From Symbiodinium natans (Eukaryota; Sar; Dinophyceae; Suessiales; Symbiodiniaceae): a DNA stretch of 64,000 nucleotides. Location of the stretch: assembly GCA_905221605.1 (NCBI GenBank), contig CAJNDS010001890.1:434001-498000 (forward strand), given 5' to 3'. This document shows positions 28,756 through 42,128 of this stretch, piece by piece. Made by a program: the position numbers and the translations under genes. Under the pieces are notes generated by a model. The model did not search any database. It was given only the letters and a program-made list of their open reading frames with translations, and had not been told where the DNA came from. The stretch's first letter is position 1, and the number at the start of each line of letters is the position of its first letter.

Positions 28756-30597
28756 CTAAGACACAGCATTTTCGGCAAAACTCTCCGGCGCCTGCTGCAA
28801 GCTCAGCTCCAAGTCGTTTGAGGATGCGCCTTGATCAGGAGCCTCCTGAGCCTGCTGCAACTCGTCGTTGGCATCCTCGGAGACCTTGGGCGCAAGAGGC
28901 TACAGACGGCTCCTGCTCACGATTCTTGATATCTGTGTGTTCATGCAAAAACCTGTTGCAAACTCCGATTTGAGGTATTCTACGCTTGCAAAATCAATTG
29001 GCTTCAAACCGTTTCGAGAAGCGGCGGTCGCAGGGAGCTCATCATCGCCATCCTTGCGTGCTTGACTATCAGGGACGCTGTGACTCTATGATACGTCTAA
29101 CAAATTTTCGTTCAGGGTTACAGCCGCAGAAGAGGGCGTCCTTCTTGAGCTCGTCGATTCTGATGCTCACAACATCAGGGCAAGCCGCGTCTTTACCGAA
29201 ATTGTCCATCTCGAGCTCCAGGTCGCAGATTCTGACGGCATAACCTGCCAGCCGTACTTGCCCTCAGACTGCAATGAACCTGAAGCCTTATAAGTTAGCC
29301 CTGCGTCTAAAAGATGACTTTGTTCAATGCCGAGCCTGCAAAAAGCCATGTGCTTAGCAGAAGGCTGCCAAACTGGGTCACGAGCTGACCGGCTGTCTGG
29401 GCTGCGTACAGCATGGCATAGGCAGTGATGCACGCGCAGAAGAACGCTTCTGAGCGTCTCTCTTCCTGAGTTGCAGCAAGGCCCGCAACCAATGGAAATG
29501 GATATTTGTTGTTTGGGGCTGTGACACAAGCGAAAGATCGGTGAGAAAAGGAGTCCCTCACCTCAGAGAAACCCCACGAAATAATTGCCTAGCTTCTTCT
29601 ATGAACTCCAGGAGGTCCTCCCGCAGCAGGCCTCGCCTCACACTCTCCCGTATTGCCTGCACGGACATGCGCGATATTTGGAAGAGTCACAGCTAGCAAG
29701 ATGAAACGCTGGCAAAAGAGACTATGCAAAGCTCACAGCAGCCATACATACCGTAGAACATGGTAGAACCGTAGAACCTCGAAAGCATAAATCTGTCATT
29801 ATACGAAACACCTCCAAGCGGGCCTGGCGGAGGTTCCAAGGGGGCAGGACGGCCAATTGCTTAAGAGCACTGCGAGTCACGATGAAGGCCGTGACGGAAG
29901 CAAAAGCGTAATGCTTTGCGGACAGCATATCGGTGAGTGTCTTGATGTCGAGGCCGATGTCCAAAATCAGCAACGCCACTGTTTGGAGCAGCCCTCCTCC
30001 TTGCCAAGGCCAGGCGAGAAGGACGACGGACCGGAGACTGGGATCCACGTCGCGGAATCTAGACGGCAGCGGCTGCTTCTGAAGCAGCTCCTCTATCGCC
30101 TGTTGTGCCCTTGTCCTTTTGGCCTGCGCACGCTGCTTCCTGATATTCACATCGAGCCACGGGAGCCGGCGCTGCACACAGCCGACCACGGAGACCAAGC
30201 GCTGAACACAGCTCGCAAGCAACGAACAGAGCAGACATGTAGAGTACAGGACGAGGAAACCTGGAAGGAGAAGGTAAAACACCATCAGGGAAATGCCAGC
30301 TGCTGTGATATATGGTGGGGCCCATCCAAATAGCCAATCATCGGCAAGCTTGCTATCGTTCCACCCATTGTTAAATTTTGAAGTGGACCATTCAGACATG
30401 ATGGGGTTGACCGCGTTCTCGCCGAGCCACTTTAGGGGCTCAGCGAGGTCTCCACCAAAGGAATCTCTAGCGGCAACGAAGGTCGCGACAAAGAACCCTG
30501 AGAGGGCCACTGTTCGAAGAAGGGCAGCAGCCTGACTGGATGCACTCTGGTTCGTCTGAACTATTTCTGGACCTCTTGAATAACTGAAAGCTTGCAT
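28756..30597 (-). CDS. Multi-exon membrane protein of unknown family, copy 1
   Basis: Exon 1 is 30597-29752 (282 codons from MQAFSYSRGPE). Its donor GTATGT at 29751 is kept as GTATGT in the other units. Exon 2 starts at 29656 after GTGCAG and reads AIRESVRRGLLREDLLEFIE in phase. A later exon near 29490-29330 reads EERRSEAFFCACITAYAMLY and continues with a hydrophobic stretch; another near 29240-29105 reads RICDLELEMDNFGKDAACPD; the last coding stretch ends at the TAG at 28756 (PKVSEDANDELQQAQEAPDQ onward, acidic/Gln-rich). Boundaries after exon 2 are tentative. Hydrophobic segments lie at residues about 26-43, 98-132, 204-219 and 231-250, so a polytopic membrane protein is likely. LLILDIGLDIKTLTD is faintly like the DIxxD segment of XK-type scramblase-related proteins, too weak to name. 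It is transcribed in the same direction as the ankyrin gene, 1 kb downstream of that gene's next copy. Confidence 0.62.
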
Positions 30598-31556
30598 AAG
30601 CCCGTAAATGTAGCAGTCAGCTTAAAGCACGAGCCAGCTGAAACCTGTCAGTGCCCTTCAGCACACCGCAAGCATTCTCTAGGCAGGGCAGATGTTGCCC
30701 GGCGCAAGTGCTATGTAGTTGCGATCGTGCTCCCTTCAATGATTGGAGGTGGCGCTGCACTTCTGGATTCGGGTGTTGTTTAAGATTTTTGGCTTTTGTT
30801 CGACTTCTCAACCCCCACATTCTTTCCGGGCCAGGCGAAAACTTCTTTCCAGATGATGGTCATTCCGTGGTGGCCCGTGCTCCTTTTAGGGTTTATAGGT
30901 TATACTTTAGGTTATACCCACCTTCGTCCGAATTGTCATGGTGTCGGGTTGCCGAATGGGCATTCCTGGTAAAGCTTTGGATCCCGTCAGCCCGCACTGT
31001 TGAAGAATTCGCATTGGCGCTGGAAGTTTAGACGCCAGATGCTGGCACAAAACAGCGCTCGAATTGACAGACAAAATGATGGCTGACAGCACACCTGCTG
31101 TGGTGTCTAATGGCGTCTAGATTCCAGACTGCCCAACTTTACTGGACAGCGGCGTGATCTGTGTCCAATGTGCCATATTTACCCCCCCACCCCCCCCCCC
31201 CCCCCCCATGATACAGGAGAGCCATGCAATGGCCAGCCACCACGTTCCGACCAACTTCGCTCGTGTAGTTTGCCGCACTCGGCCCGACTATAAACGTCAG
31301 AGGTTCCAAAAGGGACCTCCTTTCCCTCCCCAACGACCCCTAACATGGAAGTTCTTTAGTTTGAGAACCGATTTCATGCGCTGGGTATTGGGTCCTGCAT
31401 GGGGTCTAGTGACCCCGCAGGCTGCCCAGGAAATTCCCGGATGACTAGAAACCCAGCAAGCAGGCCGACGCAGCCGCCGTGCAGCATCTGCAATTGCATA
31501 CTGCATACAGTGGACATGTCAATAATAATAAGACCGTCTGAGTGCCTACAGGGGCT

Positions 31557-33707
31557 CTAGAAACCAGAGCTGGCCTGTGGCAGAAGGCCCTTGGCCCCCG
31601 TGGTCCCCGTGGTCAGGATGATCAGCACCGGGCACTTCAAAACTTCCCGAACACCGTGAACGCGAACTGCCGGAACAGCGTACAAGAAGAAGACAACGGG
31701 TAGCCACAAAACCCACCGTACCAATAACAGCGCGAAGCCCAACCAGAAGACAGCAATCAAACTTTCCAGCCACCGCCACAGTCTCAGGAATGACGTACGC
31801 TCTGCCAATGCTTGGCATACCACGAGTCGAGCACCCTGCAAGAATGGGTCTAAAACGTCCCTTTCCTCCTCCGGCGACGGACGTGGCTGCACTTGGCCTG
31901 GCCTCTGCATCAATTTGCTGATCAGATGCTCAAGGCACACGGCTGCAAGCGCTGCACTTGCAGCAGAGATGAAAGTCACCCATGCCAGCCAGTCTGCCAG
32001 CAAGGCCACCACCCAGTCTTCTGGTTTGCTGCGAGATTCCAAGAAGTCCTTCATGGCCAAAAGAATGTCAGCGAGCGCTACTTAGTCTAAACAGCAGGGG
32101 TGCAAGATCACACAGCCACTGAAAGTCGGTGTCTTAGCGCATGAGATTGACTTGGTGTATAGTGGAGGATTTGGGGATTTATAGGCGCACGGAAAACCCG
32201 TTTGCCTGTCCTTTGCTTCAGGATCACGAAGCTTGCTCACAAGGGCACCAAAGTTGTCAGCCCAGCTGGGGTTACCACCGCAGCCATCGAGCCAAAGCTG
32301 CAAGTGTTGCTTTCCGAGAGACTCTGGAGAACTGCACTGAAGTTCGGCGGCAGCAGCCTTCCAGGATTGATCAACCTCCTCTCCGACGCAAGCGCTAGTT
32401 ATGAGGCTATCGCACCACAGGCGGGACGTGTAGGATTGCGGCGGCGCCATATTCATAAGCAGTAATGCCACTTCCAGAGTCGAAGCCTGGTGCAACGGTG
32501 CACTGCCAAATTGGTTCGGAACTGTCAGGGCTTCGGGCCAACGCTCCAGCAGGAATTTCACGAGCCCGACATTGCCACTTGCGGCTGCATCGTGGCAAAC
32601 CGTGTTGCCATCGTTGTCGGCAACGTTCAGCCCCTCCGGCCACCACTCCAGCAGCAACTTCACGAGCTCGACACTGCCACTTAAGGCTGCATTGTGCAAG
32701 ACCGTGTTGCCATTGTTGTCGGCAATGTTCAGACCCTCCGGCCACCGCTCCAGCAGCAACTTCACGAACTCGACATTGCCACTTGCGGCTGCATGGTGCA
32801 AAAGCGTGCTGCCATCGTTGTCGGCAATGTTCAGCCCCTGCGGCCACCGCTCCAGCAGCAACTTCCCGAGCTCGACATTGCCAATTGCGGCTGCATCATG
32901 CAAAACCGTGTTGCCATCGTTGTCGGCAACGTTCAGCCCCTCCGGCCACCGCTCCAGCAGCAACTTCACGAGCTCGACATTGCCACTTGTGGCTGCATCA
33001 TGCAAAACACTGCCGCCATTGTTGTCGGCAATGTTCAGACCCTCCGGCCACCGCTCCAGCAGCAACTTCACGAACTCGACATTGCCACTTGCGGCTGCAT
33101 GGTGCAAAAGCGTGCTGCCATGGTTGTCGGCAATGTTCAGCCCCTGCGGCCACCGCTCCAGCAGCAACTTCCCGAGCTCGACACTGCCACTTGCGGCTGC
33201 ATAGTGCAAAACCGTATTGCCATGAACTTTGTCGGCCATTTTCAGACCCTCCGGCCACCGCTCCAGTAGCAACTTCACGAGCTCGACATTGCCACTCCAG
33301 GCTGCATAGTGCAATGATGTGTAGCCACGATAGCCGGCAAACTTCACTCCATCGGGCCAACCCTCAAGGAGAAGCTGCGCAACCTCCACGCTGCCGTTCA
33401 AGCATGCTTCGTGCAAAGGCAAGTTGCCGTCATCATCCCTTTCTTGTGCGCCTGCAGGCCAGGCAGCCAGGAGCAGCTGCACGACGTCCCGGTCACCTTG
33501 AGAGGCAGCCAGGTGAAGAATCGTTGATGTGATCACAGTCCACTCGCCATTCTTTCTGTACATCATGTCATCGGGGCCAAGCTTGCTGCTGTTCAGCAGC
33601 CTCTCAACTGCATCTGCATCGCTGCTCTTCACAGCTGAGAGCAGCTCCTCCTTCGTGGCGGCCGATGTGGCCATGGCGCATAGGCAAAACGCGGCCCAGC
33701 GGCACAT
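31557..33707 (-). CDS. Ankyrin-repeat/membrane protein, copy 2 (two exons)
   Basis: Exon 1 33707-32198, intron 32197-32078, exon 2 32077-31557, by direct alignment with the first copy; the splice-site bases are the same. There are ten ankyrin repeats plus a partial one. Compared with copy 1, a block of repeats ending in LNIA (DNHGSTLLHHAAASGNVEFV and neighbours) occurs twice, so internal duplication has added repeats. One unit (DKVHGNTVLHYAAASG) has an extra residue. The 3' half of exon 1 looks identical to copy 1. Exon 2 differs from copy 1 around residue 70 (RLVVCQALAERTSFLRLW) and appears identical to copy 3. Hydrophobic segments as in copy 1. Confidence 0.78.
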
Positions 33708-36700
33708 TTCCCGCAGTGCTTTGCAGCTTGGGAAGGAAAAAGCCTGCCGGTTGCCTTGAGCAGAAATGCTGGGCCGGGCGGTGTGGACGATCCAAGACAT
33801 GGAAGGGCTATGCAAGCGCATAGCCGCCGTTCTCTACATCTTGGCCTGCAGGCCTTGCCTGTTTTCAACTGATCAACTGCTTGCAAAGACTTGAAGGCGA
33901 AGGGTTACTGGGCTGCCGCGCAAAGTGCCTCAAGACACTTCGCAGGTCAACTGCAACCGGCGTGCAACGTTTGCCCTGCCGCCGCCATGCTGGGCCACCA
34001 GAGCGAAGAGGAGGGCAAACGCCAGCCTGGCTTGCGGGGCGTTTGGGGAGTCTCAGGGCCTTGCCCGCCCCCCTCTCCCCCAGTGGGTAAAACCCCGAAC
34101 CCTAAATTCTACCTGAACCTGAACTCGATCGTAAACCCCGAAATCCCAAGTTGCCATGCTGGGCGGCTCTCGATATCTAGGGAGTGGGTGAAGAGCGTTG
34201 TGTGTGACCCCGAAGCCCTATACCTTCGTCACACCAAGTTTCTGTTCCGAGAGCTGTGCACACATGATGTGGCGACCATTCTACCCCACCCTAAACCCGA
34301 AACGCTAGACTCTAAACCCAAACAAAGGTAAACCCTAAACCATTCTACCCATAAGCCCTCACACCATAAACCCTGAACGCCATCTACTACCTGGACTAGG
34401 GCACTTAAGGGGCTTATAAGTAGGTTATAAGTACAGATATAATCGTTTTACAAAGTACCTAAACCCTAAACCCTAAACCCACCATGAACCTCAAGTAGGG
34501 CTTTGGCCGGCAAGGGTTCGGTGCCTAAGGGAACGAGAGACCCAAAGACCGAGCCTGAACCCCGTGGAAGAAAACCTGAGACCCTCAAACCCCAAGACCC
34601 CATAAGACCCTAAATTACTAAACCCTAACCCCTTAACTCTAAACCCTAAACCCTAAAACCCTAAACCCTAAACCCTAAACCCTAAATTATCCTTGGTGCA
34701 GGGCAGGGGTTGGGGAGGCCGAAGCTGTTTCGGTACCTAAATAGGGAATACTTGGGCCTTAAAGCCTTAAACCTCCCTAAACCCTAAACCCTAAACCCTA
34801 AACCCTAAACCCTAAGCCCTAAACCCTATATAGGGACCTTGGGGCCCATAGAATAATGAGGTACATGGACCCTTAGGGGCAATTGAAGATCCGACGGCCT
34901 CCAGTGGCGGCCGTCCCCTGCCACAGCGCCTGGTAGCCGCGCGTAGGGTTCAGGGGTTTAGGGTTTAGGGTTTAGTGTTCAGGGTTCAGGGTTTAGGTCA
35001 GGGTGTACGAATTGTTTGGGTTGGGTTAGAGGGTTTAGGGTTCAGAGGGTTCAAGGGGTTTAGAGGCAAAGTGTCTAGAAGACATATGGAGGCTATGAGG
35101 TACTATGAGGGGTTTAGAGGGCTTCAGTGCTGCTGTCTGCAACCCCTTAAGAACCCAAGCCGAAATGATTGTAGGTCACCTGAAAATGTTCTACGTTTCT
35201 TGATCCTCTTAAACCCTTACGGGCCCTGCACAAATCCCCTCGCCCTGCAAGCCCAATGCCCCCCCTCAACTCCTCCCAAACCCGCTCACCCGAAAAAACC
35301 CTACAGCAACCGCAACCCGCCCCAAGCCCTGAATCTCAAGCCCAATCTCCCCAACCCTCGACCCCAAAACGCGAAATCCCACCCCAAACTCCCCCAAACC
35401 TGAGAAGTGACCTCTACAGAACCCCCCCCCCCCCCCCCCGCCAGCCTATAGCTGCACTGACAGCCACGGCATCCTAGGCTGGCTCACCGAGATTTAACCC
35501 CAAGCCCTTCAGCCTTGAAAACAGTTGCCCAACTCAGTTGCTGAGTTCATAAGCCCCCAAAAGTGTACAGTTTCAGTTCTAGACGGGATTTTCGCATCCC
35601 AAAAAGTGTAAAGTGTACTCATTCAGCTACTAAGCCGAGAGGCCCTAAATCCTGCACAATCCAACCCTGCGAGCAGGACCTAAACCTTATGAATCCTCAA
35701 GCCCTGAGCCGCTCAACCCTGAGGCCTAAACCCTGCAGCCTACATTAGGCCCTTCTTGGCTCGGGCATCTGTGGCTGGAGCTTCGTGACGTAAAGCTTCG
35801 GGAGTTGCATTCCCGGCGCAGGAGGGTAGGGTTTGGGGTTTGCAGTTTCACAGTATGCGGCCACACAGCGATGCATTCCTGCCTGCTTGCCTGCCCATCT
35901 CTCTGTCCGTAAGAAAGGCCCTAATTTCGAAAAGGGAAGTGTGCTTCTGCCCGACACATAGTTTCCTGCAGAAACCTCCATTGACACCTTGGACGCTGAA
36001 ATGAAGTCCTTAAGGATTTTGCAAGTGAAAGGCTCACGTACCTCCCAAAATGGCCCCCTTGGCAATCCCAAACTCTAAACCCTACACCCTAAACCCCAAA
36101 CCCCAAACCCTCAACCCTGAACCCTAACCCTACTAAACACCAAACCCAAAGGATCCCAAAGCAACCCCTCCAAAGGATCCCAAATCACATTTCCCGAAAG
36201 CAAGCCCTCAAATCAAGTCCCTCTTGGGCACCCCTATAGGGAAATGCAACGTTAAGAATGCAAGTTGCTAGGGCTTGGCGCCTGTCCTGAGACTGGGGTT
36301 GGGATAGCGGGTTTTATAGGGATTCGGGTTTTGGGCGTGGTTAGGGTTCAGGGGTTGTTTCGGGCTTAGGGGTTGTGTTAAGGGTCGAGGGTTAGCGGGA
36401 GTTTGAGGTCGTTTGGTGCCGATGTTTGCAAGGAAATGGAACCACAAACAAGCATGCTTCCCCAAACTCTAACCCCTACACCCCGGACCCCTTTTAGACT
36501 AGGAAGGGTAGTCCGGAATCTAGACGAGTGAGAGTGTTGTGGGGTGGGACCAGATTGCCACAACCCGAAATCAGGACCCGAAATCTGAAAACCTCATCCC
36601 CGAAGCGCGACATCCTTCACACACGGGAGACACCACAAAAAACAGAAGCCGAAACCCTAAACTGAGTGGTGCTGAAAAGCCCTTTGACAAATATTTATGA

Positions 36701-39700
36701 ATAGGTTCCCTTAAAAGGGAAAGAAGGGCAATTGACAACTATCCCAAAGCACTACCCACTAAACCCTATAAACCCGGATGGCCTCTCGTTGGGATGGTCT
36801 AGGGCTACGGTTTGGGCACTGAAGCCCTAGAACAAAAACAAGTACAGCCCGGGGGTTTAGGGTTAGGGCTTAGGGCTTAGGGTTTAGGGTTTAGGGTTCA
36901 GGGTTCAGGGTTTAGGGTTTTGGGGTTTCGGGGTGAGTGCTTGCTTACAGGTCTGCAGGCTTTTGCTAAACCCCTAAAACCTTCAACCCTAAAGCCTGTG
37001 AACCCTCTAGAAACCCTATAAACCCTTACAAACCCTCATCAACCCCACAAGCCTTCATAAACCCTGTAAACCCTGAACTTACACACCCGAACTAAAGCCT
37101 CAACCCTAAACCCTAAACCCTAAACCCTACACGCTAAACCCCAAATAACAAATAACCCTACACCCTAAACCCTAAACCCTAACCCCTAAACCCTTAGCCC
37201 TAAACCCTAAACCGCCCGATAAGCCCTAACATGCTGCGAAGAGTTCCGCCAGTTGCCAGAGGAGGGCCAGGGCGGCCGGCCAGCGCCTCCGCTGTGCAAG
37301 CCTGGCTCCAGGAGGGGTTCCGAAGGTTCCTAAGGATAATTAGGTTGTTAGGGTTTAGGGTTGGGGGTTCAGGGTTTAGGGTTTAGGGTTTAGGGCTAGG
37401 GTTTAGGGCTAGTAGGGTTCTATAGAGGGTTTATGGGTAGTTGGGGTGAGGATCTGGGATTTAAAAGTTTGGGGTTATGGGTATTAGGGTTGAGGGTCCC
37501 GCACCCCTCGCCGCAGAGTGCCCAAGGACCAGGGGCCTCAGGCCGGCTCAGGCAGGGCGGGTGTCAAAAATTGGTGATTCTACATTTTGGCCCCCCCCCT
37601 GGCCCCCCCTGACCCCTTTTTTCCCCCTGACCCCCTTGACCTTTTTGGTTTTTTGGCTGGCACCCCTGACTCTGAGCCCCCTACCCTGCCCGCCCCTCTT
37701 TGACCCCTTGCTGTTGGCCCCCCGACCCGCCTGGCCCCTCCTCTGTCCTGACCTTCTCTCCTGAATGAGTTTGTTAAGAAGCTGTTGCCTGAGTTTAGGG
37801 GGCCTAAACCCTAAAAGGAATAGGTCTGGGGCGTAGGGTGGGAGAAAAGTGAGAGGCCCTCCACAATCGGGCCAAAGCTGCTCTTCGCACCTCACGAAGC
37901 TTTCAAGTTTGTTCCGAAATCCAACCTTCACAGCACCTACGCCCTATCACCGCAAACCCTAAACCCTAAACCCTAAAACCCCCTACAATTGAGGCCATAA
38001 GTACCCTGAGCCTCCAAGTAAGGCTCTCGATTGCCCGACCCTCCACGCCTCTGAAGGCGGCTGGTGTGCCTGCAAAGGGCCGCCTCCCAACGCCCACCTG
38101 CGGCATGCAGGGGCAGGGTTTAGGGTGTGGGTTTAGAGGTTTGGGGTTTAGAGAGTAGAGGGTTTAGGGTTAGGGTTTAGAGGGTTTAGGGTTTAGGAGT
38201 AGAATGACGAAAAGAGTCTGCAAGCGGACCCCGGGCTCAGAACAGTCCTCATAAAAGCTTGACACGGATGCATTGTTCGGTTGAGGAATGCTTTTTTCTG
38301 CTTCTGGATGCACGTTTCATGGCTTGAAAGGTCCATGATTCGGTGTTGTTAGGGCGCATTTCCCTCACCGTGGGACGTCGACGGCTCTCGCCAAAAGCTT
38401 CTCACATGAAACTAAACCCTACATCCTGTAGCCAAGGTTGCCCACAATGTGGACCCCCCTGGTCTTCAGCTGTACTAGGCCCAACCTTCTAACTCTTTAA
38501 TCTACTTTTTTGTGGGTTGAAAACGACAAACCTGGTTTCTCCTCGTCTTGCGGGAATAACCTGGATGCTTTAGAAAAACTGGGTTCTGGGGATTTTGACC
38601 CGTATTTTCGCCGTAATTTGCCCATGTTTTCCCGTAGTTTACCCACGTTTACCCGTAATGAGAAGCCTGCTAGGGAAAAACCGGGTTTCTCAACCGGGCT
38701 TCTCTGAAAGAAACCTGGTTTTTCTGAGCAACCCGAAAAATGTAGGCAAAAGATGTTCTAGGAATACTCAACACCCTAAACCCTGAACCCTAAACCCTAA
38801 GATCTAAAATTCTAAATCCTTTAAGGCACTAACCGAAGCCTCTGGCAGTGGACCAGCCTTCTCTGAAGATCAGCGAAGGCAGGGAAACCGACGGCATGCT
38901 CCTCGGGCAGAGATGCACGGAATCATTCAGATGTACAATTCAAAGCAAAGGATGCATTGTAAGAAGAGGAAGCGGAAACAACATGTGTGAATGAGATGTG
39001 TGAATAATGGTAATGATAATAATACTGCAATAAGAATAAGAATAATGATGATGCAATAGCCACAGCCACAGCCACAGCTTGCATGCAGACTGGATCAAGG
39101 CAGCACCACCACCGCTGGAACTCCCGATTCCATCGATCACAGAGCATGTGTCTTTTTGTAGCGCGGAAGCCTCTTACGGGCAACTCCAGTTTAGGGTTTA
39201 ATTATGGTTCAGGTTGTAGGGTTTAGAGTGATGTAGGGAACCCAAAACTCTAAACCCTAAACTCTAAACCCTGAACCCTACACCCCAAACCCTAGACCTG
39301 CACCCTAAAGTGAAAGCAGGTAGGCGCAAACGCCACTGACGTCCAAGTCTTCTCATGGCACGTGCTCGTGCCCCCATCCTTCGGCCAAGTGCGCAAGCCT
39401 TCCCGTAAACCCTAAACCGTAAACCCTTAACCCTAAACCCTATAAACCCTAAATCAACCCCAAACCCTACACTCCCTAAAATAAACCCTCCGCCTGGCGT
39501 CTCTGGTGAAACTCGGCTACGGGTTTCAACTTGTACACGCCAATTGCCCTTCGACCTCAAACAGCGAGTCTACCCCTAGTTTCCAACATCCTAAACCGGC
39601 CAAGTTCAATCCCGAAGCCGGTGAAAGCCAAAACTGCAAAACGTCTCTGAGCACAATGTGGTCACTCAACATGCGCACCACTTGCGTGATCCCTTTAGAC

Positions 39701-41779
39701 CTTGCGTTTGGAATCTCAGAATCTCAAACCCGTAAACCCCGAAGCCCATACCCTATAACCCTCGACCCTAAAACCGTCGTCCGCACACCCATAACCCAAA
39801 ACATACTATAAACTTTCAACCCCAACCCCCTGCAACCAAACCCTAAGCACCCAACCCTCCACACTTCTGTTGACAACAGAGGCCGCCAATCCCAAAGCCT
39901 CCACGCCTGAAGTCCCAACTCCTCCACTTTTATTGTTTAGGCTTGGTTTAAAGGGTTTAGGGCATATAGGTTGAGTTTAGGGCTTATTCGGGTTTAGTTT
40001 AGGGTGAGCTGGCCTGTGTCACCGCCACGCGCATGTCATGCATGTAGCCTGAGCTGGCCATGTGGGGTGTCCATTTTGCCAGCTGGCCGGCTGCTTCAGG
40101 GTTTAGGGTTTAGGGTTTAGGGTTGAGGGTTGAGGGTTGAGGGTTTAGGGTTTAGTACACCCTAAACCCGATGTCCTAAAAACCCTAAACTCAAAAAACT
40201 AAAACCCTATAATAGCGCTAAATCCCTAAAACCCTAAAACGCCACACCCAAACCCTAAAAACCCAACACCCTTAACACCCAAAACCCCAACGGGGTTTGC
40301 GGTTTCTGTGGAGTTGAGGGACGTATACTTATAGGCTTTAGTGTTGAGGGCCCTCCTTTTTTGCCACCTCGGAAGAAAGCTCCGGCAGCAGGACCCTACA
40401 TCCAGGCCCCACTGCAACCTAGATCCTCAACTCTGAACATTCACATCAAAACCCGAAACCCCATAACCCCTATACTTATACTCAATCCCTAAACCCTAAA
40501 CCCTAACTCCTAAACCCTAAACCCTAAACCCTAAACCCTAAACGCGAAACCCTAAACCCTAAACCCTAAACCCTACTCACCCCTACAAGTGAATCTTCCA
40601 TGAGCTTGAGATCCTGGCAAACCCGTGAGCTCCGAAGCCGGCATCGTCGAAGCTTGTGGTTTAGGGTTTAGGGTTTAGGGTTTAGGGCTTGGGGTTCAGG
40701 TTTTAGGGTTTGGGGTTTCGGAGGCCTTTTCTTGGGTGGAGGGAGCTCCGTACAAGGGGGTTTTCGAATCCTCCACCCAGGAAACCAAAGCCGACAGTCG
40801 AGTTACTGTAGTTCTTCTTAAACCCCAAACAATAAAATGCCTAAACCCTAGACCCTAGACCCTAAACCCTATAAAACCTAAACCCTCGACGCCTTCTAAG
40901 GCTTGTAGCGTTGGAGGTGCTTCTGTAGTCTTCCCCGAAGGGTCCATGCACCTTATTATGATACACTTGGCCAAAGTCCCTATGTAGGAAGTACCTTTAA
41001 GGCCCGAGTATTCCCTATTTCGGTACCCTAAACCCTAAACCCTAAACCCTAAACCCTAAATCCTAAACCCTAAACCCTAAGCCCTAAACCCTAAACCCTA
41101 AACCCTAAATCCTAAACCCTAAACCCTAACTTAAACCCTATTTGGGTACATGGACCCTTATGGGGGAGTTCCTGGGCCAAGTCTCACTCCGCAAGGCGGC
41201 GGTGGAGATCCCAGAAGGAGTCAGCGCTGACGGTTGCAGGGTTCAGGGTTTAGGGTTTAGGGTTTGGGGTTTAGTGATGGTTTAGGGTTTAGGGTTTGGG
41301 GTTTAGGCTTTGGGGTTTAGGGTTACGTGTCGCTGCTCACCACAAACTTGCAAACCGGAATCCTGAGCCTTAACATCATGCTTGTTTTTGTTTTAAATGT
41401 CTTTGAAGGGGTTCTACATTCTCTGTACACAGACTCTCCACATTCCAGATGTACTCAGAGTCTCCCCAGAAGAGTTTCACTTCGGTAGTGGGTTCTTACG
41501 GATCCTCCTCACCAGTAGCCCTGAAGAAGCGTGTTTAGAAGCTTCCAGGCCTGGGGTTTAGGGTTTAGGGTTTAGGGTTTAGGGTTTAGGGTTTAGGGTT
41601 TAGGGTTTAGGGTTTAGGGTTTAGGGTTCAGTGTTTGGGGTTTGGAGTTTCGGCCACCTTCATCTAGCCCTCCTTGCTCTCAGCGCAAGTGGGGCGCTGG
41701 TGTCTAGGCATATAGGGCTCAAAGACTAATGGTTAAGCATTACAGACTCACTATATAACAAAAGATACCTATCCATGTG

Positions 41780-41884
41780 CGCCCCCCCCCCCCCCCCCCC
41801 AACCCCCCCCCACCCACCCAACCCCCCCCACCCACCCAACCCCCCCCACCCACCCAACCACCCCCACCCACCCCAGCCCACCCC
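41780..41884. repeat. C-rich tract with CCCACCCACCCAACC repeats
   Basis: A C-run of about 20 is followed by four or so units of ACCCCCCC plus ACCCACCCA. It is present only in unit 2's extra segment. The Gly/Trp or Pro/His open frames across it are by-products. Confidence 0.85.
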
Positions 41885-42034
41885 CAGCAAGGGGAAAAAC
41901 AACGGCATGCCCAAAAACCCATTTAAAACAACAACGGCAACGAAACAACGGCAACGCGTAACGCGCGTTTCCGTCGCGAAACGGCATCTTCAAAGAAAAG
42001 GGTAGACAGAAAGAAGTCTGGAAGGCAACTCTGA

Positions 42035-42128
42035 CCCTAAGGGTCCATGTACCTAAATATGTGTTACTTGGGCCTTAAAGTATTTCCTGCTCAGAGAATA
42101 TAATCATAAGGTACATGGACCCTTAGGG
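42035..42128. mobile_element. 94-bp hairpin element with perfect 20-bp inverted ends
   Basis: CCCTAAGGGTCCATGTACCT at 42035-42054 is the exact reverse complement of 42109-42128. The core contains TTACTTGGGCCTTAAAGTAT. Relatives carrying telomere-like inserts occur in every unit (19430-19578, 26129-26298, 34735-34880, 40940-41168, 49015-49190, 54905-55090 and 63585-63760, approximate edges). It resembles a non-autonomous foldback/MITE-like element. Confidence 0.75.

Noticed and set aside
41726-41993. Gly/Trp-rich minus-strand frames
   Set aside because: Translation of the C-rich tract in unit 2 only.
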